DNA of 64,000 bases from Nothopassalora personata (Eukaryota > Ascomycota > Dothideomycetes > Mycosphaerellales > Mycosphaerellaceae). A model generated the notes under the pieces. The model worked only from the letters and a program-made list of their open reading frames with translations. It searched no databases and had not been told where the DNA came from. The first letter of the stretch is position 1, and the number at the start of each line of letters is the position of its first letter. This document shows, one piece after another, positions 62,701-64,000 of the stretch. The stretch is from positions 1,240,001 to 1,304,000 of the forward strand of contig CM066293.1 of the NCBI GenBank assembly GCA_033816765.1, given 5' to 3'. Made by a program: the position numbers and the translations under genes.

Positions 62701-64000
62701 GCAATGGTCTACCTGTGTCATCAAGATACACCGGTTTATCCATAGGCCTGCTTGTGTCGAAGGCGGCAGACGCACCAATACCAGCAGCTAACCCAGCAAG
62801 ACCTGGAGCAGCAAAAGACCCAGCGTCAGTCTGGCCATGAGCAGCTTGCTGAGAGGATGATTGACGTGGTCGTCTCGTCTTGTCTTTACCACCCCATCTC
62901 CAGCCCCAAGCACCAAGAACACCTGCAGAGGACTGCGATGCTATGCTTTCCATACTCTGACGCCCAGAAAGACGACGATGGTCGCCTCCGTATGCAAGAC
63001 CGCCCTCAACGCTGGATGAGTCGTCAATATCAGACGGGACCTCGTCCTCCCAATCTTCATCCTCCGAGTCAGCATGACTGTGACGAACGTCGCGTCGTCT
63101 GCCAAGCTCTGGTCTGCTCGTGCGCTTGCTGATACGATGATCTCTTTGCGCAGCCGCCAGTGCCGCTGCTGTGGCGCCGATCCCGGCAACTGTTGCAGCA
63201 AGGTGATCGTCTGACCTCTTCCTGGAAGCTCGACCAGAAATTCGCCTGCCAGATCTGTTCGACAGGACCGACGATTTCCTGCTCAAGCCAAGACTTGATC
63301 TGCTTGCGAAGCCCTCGCCGAACGCGATGTCAGAGTTGGAGGAAGAAGCCGAGCTGTTGCTGAAGGTGAAAAATCCCTTGCGTTTCTCCTGATGCTCTCG
63401 AGAGTTCCTGCGCTGCTTGTTCTCCTTCCGCGGCGGGGAGAAGAATCCACCAAACAGTCCATGAGACTCCTGCGGTCGGTCGTTCCGAGAGATGTCATAG
63501 TACGATGACTGTGTAGGAGATCGACGATCGTTCTGCCTCGATCTGGAATCAGACGCCCCGGAGCCACCGAGCACTGTAGGGCTATGGCTTCTAGATCGTG
63601 ATCGATGTCTTCTCGAGCTGACAGCCATTCCGGCTGCGCCGAGAGCTGCACCTGCCGCTGCTGCTCCGAGCATGCCAGATGACTTGCGCTTGCGCTCTCT
63701 AGAATTTGATCGCGACTTGCGTGAGACTCGTCGCTTCTCGATGCTGCCATCCTTCTTGCGCACGGTAACGAACTCGTCCCTGTCAGGCCTGACTACACCA
63801 TACTGAGACTGACGACGCTGCTCACGAGAAGAGCTGCGGCTTCGTCGTCGCATTGCTGAGCTTTCACGATGGCCAGACTTGACGCTGTAAGTGTCATCGA
63901 AATCCCGCCTGTCACCTCGTAACGCATTGGCGGCTGCTAGAGCCCCCGCCGTAGCCAGTCCAGCGCCAAATACTCCACCTCCGCTACTCTCTCGCTTGCG
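44702..64000 (-). CDS. lah: Leashin-like / involucrin-repeat giant protein, C-terminal 6,432 residues (5' end outside window)
   Basis: One intronless frame fills the last 19.3 kb and stays open through base 64000, so the ATG at 63853 is internal. It resembles the Pezizomycotina involucrin-repeat proteins that include leashin, the tether linking Woronin bodies to the cortex or septum. In order: RS-rich and Ala/Gly hydrophobic modules (64000-62340); a long charged helix of EER/RRE type (about 62320-61800); acidic and RS/H-rich stretches (to about 58090), including GIFGLFGRN. About 34 lysine-rich modules lie between about 60240 and 48350, with seven LGPVGAQ-type motifs at 54370-56800. A Pro/Ser-rich region is followed by a coiled coil (about 46220-45640) and a conserved globular C-terminus beginning DWLNQRDEDYFD. 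Family membership is strong from the C-terminus and layout; the tether role is inferred. Many opposite-strand frames here are shadows. Confidence 0.85.
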   Translation of the reverse strand, partial: RKRESSGGGVFGAGLATAGALAAANALRGDRRDFDDTYSVKSGHRESSAMRRRSRSSSREQRRQSQYGVVRPDRDEFVTVRKKDGSIEKRRVSRKSRSNSRERKRKSSGMLGAAAAGAALGAAGMAVSSRRHRSRSRSHSPTVLGGSGASDSRSRQNDRRSPTQSSYYDISRNDRPQESHGLFGGFFSPPRKENKQRRNSREHQEKRKGFFTFSNSSASSSNSDIAFGEGFASRSSLGLSRKSSVLSNRSGRRISGRASRKRSDDHLAATVAGIGATAAALAAAQRDHRISKRTSRPELGRRRDVRHSHADSEDEDWEDEVPSDIDDSSSVEGGLAYGGDHRRLSGRQSMESIASQSSAGVLGAWGWRWGGKDKTRRPRQSSSQQAAHGQTDAGSFAAPGLAGLAAGIGASAAFDTSRPMDKPVYLDDTGRPLPSPVSTSTASGPAGPMQYVDPAPISDAGIPSRFYSMPGAFDEGVQVSRPGPDILKAPQPISPAQPAFTQSPLELDSPTSSRPSQLRRANSSPTRGHFAQDAALIGGVALATAGAIAGMSSMSGRSGRDKEPSRVSFGFTEEQQAKEDRERRREQKLADEERRRADRTRALKEEADRAAKEARQEEIRRQREEENREAAELKLERERTAQREAEERADSERQKETARVERERLEQDARDRQAAATAAAAEAEKHRHAREEAERLAELAERERRERNEAYAREQARLIEEYERRRESEQRNQYEAYSQRSPSQSPGNERKQWPSARQQTPQYGSQIAESERKTSSGWAPVAVGAAAAATVGAVMAGREHDKKRDRKKSRDDGFYDKGHQDHPEQQYGSAWQAREKNDSTGESEGRAELEHRASEKYGRGQTGVEVHDGYSAAEIKPKNEHEGEPLMDDDIYDPDFFKKKHTAVENARYVEFAHKAAEKVVNDRERAYDDDKRTNYADFFAPKELLAKEAGGKTSAVSPDGDMNTQVFHLRDAEILSSFPSSSDYGYGRGKIAPHGVPRLNVIAPTPPPGPVDNSPFRPKEHTKSPLSKEQVLELANELNKSSVSQSRSEKSERSRNISWGDDSTHYYDVDTPESYHDRDSYITSPDVRNNPATTAAAGVAGAAAAGAALHEIVVEDPNGGERHYTEEEWLRDEKSDARAGADDDKDVEDITPSPGPEPRGFYRQPFFDSVSDMGTGIFNIASLGTEGAPPVRGFVEGEIDELTPVEEKRPHIPGGFVDDMDDIYRPRSKRDNDPVTPETEKEQAAAAVAAAAEEVSDWDPALSKKDKKKREKEAKRASSVVESETTTYYTAKPEQVKESVAEPAWEPPLSKKEQKKREKEARRQSIVEQSEARAPVPVTEPTPFTAEPAWEPPLSAKEKKKRDKAAKRSRVVESDPSTPVNEPESVTSPTTQVAVEPEGDYFLSKKDKKKRDKARKESGDLASSIEQLPSEAKPVNAPEETSREQSALDDWEVPLSKKDQKKLDKERLADAALVTDGISAAAAVLDSTEGPTFGSSKKKKKDKKSQLGEPSYDDLRDLPSDLPAAPEPPLSEPHGMPGGWDSDRRDSDEKVDENPVEQIHNSSSKDAEGQVPEEPSQAVEPGTSAEDDWTNSTAPSKKSKKKSKRNSAAFNVPEVSSPLRSEISIDDYVSTNEKKDDPKPQTNGYSKDGESSRADDLSSSRELDRSGDSKLRDIGYFDEARRRGDSPKQISIEDSRSSASDERKLRREEARRGGDDFDEPSYAYETASGAATEPMGDYERSSKSKRRSRHADDDADADDDTRSVVSSRSRRDKEESPVEKKKEKKEKKSGIFGLFGRNKSTDDVKSYKDDTSLSRTSTRDSKRDDEEEGSRHRRKHRSRSEYGDHDDDTKSVKSSSGKSRRHRSEKGSDDDDDSKEHRRRTTHDDYARVSPARSEPGYRHHHRRHGTDDDGDNLSRRDSRESWAASSESGSRHHHRRRTDDEDAYGAGSRHQSFLGMRVEEMPPLPVSRPASPGSTAKQQRKGSSAEAESGAGLVTGAAIAAGLGAAVGAAFAGRDHEEKPTPKHNVAEEHHDEECHDRDAPVLEPSPMLETPSRPVSTGRPPSSSAVPLHFPGRAPQTPLSAKDRAHSFSSPVARSPATPVSPSSTRSRQGRPQSTEIRPLYLVERNRQTPEVEDALPSLPSSKPSSRASSIQGSDEKYQSAVEDLDFDSPNRSQVAPLTLDTDEANAYRDDPLGSGEVTPKASEFHSLPGSGEKAAKQEPQFYTWEDFAQDERLHEQGIQSTGNMSTETVEATLGLTMKPDELPRSRSKSPGKNSSGIRSAATAAVHGTAAVYAHHKTQDRSPEPAADVEQSKSGSEPTRDYPLPEPIEEDAQKEEVVDAPILESAPPLLRQGSSKRDMSKKGKEQLRQEDESELSTTAQTAGPEKVTEIIASASPHSDLGPVGAQNIEAFREIGDNHEDDVSDSATTEVGTWSSDRRGTDTFLDASPRSGDDEQKKEDRIFPSVAAHTLPSYRDFFSRASAEQSESISGSGSAVATPFMAAPTPAEDGTERGLGDAVSKEDEQRPANSYKLPIAKAEPAPLVIEQRNVEAVEPPLSEPVPAPKLMRKQSKKDKKKEKKAMLWEEEPSEPLSEQQLLLDTNTDARSSRESADVQEEPLTAVEKDDAGHDAQPWLVEASARNDGTPAPTQISFDIHDFNQLAQGTSANWQDTQAHAFQDFMTAGPSSVAPLIEEPRVDSEDAAFEPAGPKKKGKKSKKNKSSFWPEDASANPSEQQTPKDLREATKPVQESSVSGVAIVAGLGAAAAAIGVSEAVDKKSRKKAKKDKNRQSASWDAFGAELQSSEESPAQDTVVNEETPILGSSNVQEAAVIPEVVLGPVGASNIATFHNEAAKSPSEQAPVAAPQHKLGPDGVTDIDVLQTAVEPKPFSQEFERTVADNFPPTTKTKKKGRKNKKNASQAETSEPSSRAESTSASRRMSMDESAFVDAEGSHEVDAPQPEHDIASAEPEATIVSGPEPAVEEDIPFVSGKKSKKDKKKKKSAGAFEAELETPQESATATASQSRRASADEAAFVDASEQETFEDAQANIQPGQERTMQQDLPAATEPFSTFETVSAKKGKKNKKQQQQQSFDWASLNDNSPANPEQPSGKSLDLGPVGAQEMTAFDANASAKNSMTAQDQIDLGSVGAQDTSAFEVHRGTEDFVPTHENVDLGPVGAQDTTAIDAGITIKEPISAREAVDLGLIGAQDISAFPETTTPPLISDSDNTSKPVAEEAADDFAPAKSSKKSKKRRKSAAFDWDTPDQESITSTSMPESHDEPATELVGETAVDTSNADVPVLVQQVEQAETSLEPLKEDENRGLGETSELTDGFAVVSTFKKSKKDKKKRKSAVKWVEPDVETAVSASEPLGDGLESDFPAMAEQIDDHKPQEFIAEATAGETAVEVPQDDLLATISSKQAKKDKKKKKKKQSNLAWEDPEPESEPGPQYETDVQTAQAAAESSEVPSVGLHSTPDVVAIEENQQPPIAEAAQEVDDSASFSPKKTKKKKKRQTFSWDAAEPVSSPKEDDEIMGTNVDVSASEQAGENVMPSEADYTVDQPAAEGTRDISEITSLQAAEPLVDAPIDEEFKPALSRKQSKKDKKKKLFQQLDNLTPEEPFSSAHSEEQAPNTPPAADGELFKNVKDIERSSEAFTEVPSLGIRESSDPSMAPAVELPIEDEFKSSMSRKQSKKDKKKKKHQRDEEPESEELETTPAEVRQEQQSQTDGPLEEATEKLETADSANKTADKEPATDLVEDDLDTAVEPLVDAPIEDEFKPTLSRKQSKKDKKKKKLQQSLWDLEPEMEELSSAANIDGTLGAGAKETVQSSNDVKLDELHAHQSEAGALETTESNDKPDAAMQAAAPENDYQPAAELPSSTPQDQPQNEFARASGSKSKGKKGKKFRQSGPGSPPVLEEPPSVAEPETSQQDVEDGTAEASVPFESSAEDLILPAASENQLPTPAAEQDDDLSWAPSFNKKKKGKQGKQDQAEASMDVSEDSSAPPAVESEHPTSEPNIEATNLPQEESQRDPTRETAGVSNDDPRDESWGFSTTSKKKSKKVKKSISSTPATPAPESEVPEKSVGVVEDLPATEPRQFIPAEEQVLSPEPESPGPQPVASTVPQPDELTKDDDKTQDDFVWASGSKKKGKKGRKTKTIGQEQPTVEAVEDSITSAERAAGVEREDKKALEEQTLPSQGMAVSADTIVEDDLWAAPASKKKKGKKGKKSGSDVVTPATEAADLVLETSLPAAEAPYVIDQAAEAPIADLEPAETPLSEREQLRDLDQVLEPSTNDVKEEQDLHVETHAASVDQSVQEEPQDIWDTQGSNKKGKKNKKRSGTAGTTPLAEDVDLQSSSPAVDLARPSGDVESSTARDLEGVPLEPFSIVNDQVHTAVEAQTGYADDHEGPVHDTFDDVWADEEIATHEDTAAVQDLFDESTEDARSSFTPGSKKGKKKNGKKGPSAGITSSNGTSAFEADSPVNQQPLAASGDAAMETPDTLPQDDDTSGAVAPAHALAALDISQEETPSGSVDVAQPRDTYTVGETMTTPATLDPALEQSDEADLWGTQRGSKKKSTKNKKSEAQDLWANTPVAESTADVDIERAFHDPIDTAPVDEVTQSATAAEPTLVQNDAMPTQQDSAAMDDDWAAPKAGKKSQLDVFDELDKDTGADATPSHESPNSVDALDSAAPRTPIDSQDPTEAEFSDVWAFPTKAKTVKKAKKGKQVLAWDEEEQPSRSDDPDVVPNSESTAELVGPAEIAGETEMSVEAPQEQESVSRDLEDLSVAEPKDATIEQQAQQLAEQVEANESSVSPETIAAAEDKTSAVEEQESDALFTAKRSKKDKKRAKARASVADDFQPEQISEVPRNTDSAEPDHGASLGAAAVATAALAGVVASEAAESKPEEDEWAGLSSNKSKRDKKKAKKSGTATPIADTNEPPVLASTEIKDFAPAPDLTLGQQVAQAVNEEDPPAIPEGVDGRDIVVDSVDDALSPRSLEILREQPETAGIVDDSSRAANLEGQGTDLSVVNHAKANGEREAADMSADHEVTRATPADEPRATSPRHPSQDIDFTATVAAGLADSGFNPDMVINDPVFQRRASPSGMIPEADPDEVFSATTNKRKKGKRNKKLSETSESPAAEQVSPETDVAADSVPADDFENAVSQSLQGTGFDPALLEKVLASSNDQSSKGGVEDPDEFSSTTSKRKKGTKGKRSQVDRYSETPTGQAVPGPETEPAEPLHELTREKSTIESDLPDSLLPTTPASHTAVAEADMAQPAGSQEEPQPVNILSVGRDELDMDEMDRQYKEYRKNKRKQKKLRGAARAAGLSDNPESATEQSAMVSESEGLSATITKDDILSPQSTLDETTRQLTAKKQPGTEVAIPAEQVRPTSSAPSHSIFGERVKRRIPPKPKPEERSTDDGKPSTEVFNEPRPEFGTAGMAAVVAAAARERKARQEASKSILESAKQDPSWSFDALDDPKKADYGPKSLDNHQHQQIRDSGYQEGTRSPQRASRSSREVPDIVHTSSSPRESPSKDSLRERRSLEPLKLATSPEDSWEIKNPKRRSGDDQRHSSETRSPTPSAETPLKPTSKDRVSYLFQTPPDGLASSGEQSSRSINSHKANAVTPQRPEDHDYFKSVSPRASEPHHSGDSSATRAMFSPDSANPDTGRERSALSPVSGPMSPRLALDSIPEERPTSKRGKSKTDLGGPEHIKAVNRAETPQGMRAREQALSPSVRPSVNIPATHARSTSNPLSTDTLINRLSWPDIDEQTDTVHIDRHLGHRHSRAALPDPRSPSVVSNRSTNSGTHYKSPQERRSYSRTSNRSSTPSLRRTSLSGDLRAASRRGDGSTTGSAVGARDSPKTIPFEAPPTPPPNDDELMTDSASRAMDLNDDVFVSRMRPIDDIAANHTQQGYGDAQQSQVSPTRPPSVRKRQSMHITDLESQLGQLAAENRALREAREYAEQTNDAAREVNGKALQEALAARDQQLQQKDHEISAIKAMLQPLQEEVARLTEINGGLTEANRNLVDDTNGRYATLQNEHAQAHEQWQSAARELESMRSEHGRITSGMKDIVEAEIATALADKNAEILRLREQLDIAGEQIRALQVQIQSSKSSDWLNQRDEDYFDGSCQKLCQHVQQWVLRFSKLSDNRICRLSTDLNDDKIEARLDNAILDGSDVDKLLGDRVRRRDVFMSVVMTMVWEYVFTRYLFGMDREQRQKLKALEKLLAEVGPPRAVSHWRATTLTLLAKRPSFDKQCTLDTEAVCHEIFGVLCSLLPPPSNSEQQLLSSLQKVIHIAVDLSIEMRTQRAEYIMLPPLQPEYDTNGDLVRKVHFNASLMNERSGFFSSNEELAAEHAVVKIVLFPLVVKKGDDYGEGEEEIVVCPAQVLVQNDGGKGKRVVRVMSGAMEIDDPIRSRQSKHSLVSEAPGSVGF
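45640..46220 (-). other. Coiled-coil segment of the giant protein
   Basis: About 190 residues with heptad-like spacing (DLESQLGQLAAENRALREA, then AEILRLREQLDIAGEQIRAL) immediately before the conserved C-terminal domain. It probably mediates dimerisation (inference). Confidence 0.75.
48350..60240 (-). repeat. Lysine-rich degenerate repeat array inside the giant protein
   Basis: About 34 modules of the form (D/E)(D/E)xW/F...(S)KKxKKxKKxKK...(S)...(F/W)(D/E), spaced roughly every 80-150 residues with acidic, Ala/Pro/Glu-rich sequence between. Examples of cores: LSKKDKKKREKEAKR, SRKQSKKDKKKKK, SKKKGKKGRK. A sub-array near 52600-53220 repeats IEDEFKPxLSRKQSKKDKKKK almost verbatim, suggesting recent duplication. 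Confidence 0.85.
54370..56800 (-). repeat. Seven LGPVGAQ-type motifs
   Basis: Variants of (D)LGPVGAQ(D/N)xxAF occur near 56780, 55480, 55380, 54645, 54550, 54470 and 54378. The last four follow one another closely, about 27-32 codons apart, as a local tandem array. Confidence 0.8.

Overview
This window is nuclear DNA of a filamentous ascomycete, most likely a Dothideomycete; that class assignment is inference. Seen directly: protein genes on both strands, short introns (47-78 nt) with GTRNGT donors and CTNAY-type branch sites, CT-rich leaders, and Pezizomycotina-type genes such as a leashin-like giant protein, a Pil1 eisosome protein, a Crh-type GH16 enzyme and a fungal hybrid histidine kinase. 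No rRNA, tRNA, CRISPR array or intact transposon was recognised.

Layout, left to right. 1-2496 (+): 3' part of a hybrid histidine kinase. 3325-5473 (+): peroxisomal copper amine oxidase. 5474-8894: gene-poor. 8895-10698 (+): AT-hook/Zn2Cys6 transcription factor. 12780-15958 (+): DUF3824-like RS-rich protein. 16348-18372 (+): stand-alone biotin carboxylase/BCCP protein. 19929-20915 (-): frameshifted 2EXR-like gene. 21248-23998 (-): calpain-type protease. 24600-27151 (-): fused pseudouridine-5'-phosphate glycosidase/pseudouridine kinase, divergent from OST1 (27451-29031, +). 29032-31492: repeats and decayed coding sequence. 31493-33022 (-): primase small subunit PRI1. 33506-37351 (-): checkpoint kinase BUB1, divergent from a Crh-type cell-wall transglycosylase (37945-39427, +). 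40280-41942 (+): unrecognised multi-exon gene. 42253-43310 (-): eisosome protein PIL1. 43791-44006 (-): small basic protein. 44702 to the window end (-): at least 6,432 codons of one intronless frame, a leashin/involucrin-repeat giant protein whose N-terminus lies beyond the window.

Most genes are ordinary housekeeping or fungal-lifestyle genes and form no obvious pathway cluster. The most interesting content is the giant protein, with about 34 lysine-rich modules, seven LGPVGAQ-type motifs and many Ala/Gly-rich hydrophobic segments. The DUF3824 protein 29 kb away carries the same kind of Ala/Gly segment flanked by basic RS sequence, which suggests a shared structural or membrane/organelle role. 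A second pattern is several otherwise coherent reading frames broken by single in-frame stops or +1 shifts (19929-20915, 29825-30409, 33145-33528, possibly 40565), consistent with gene decay or assembly errors.
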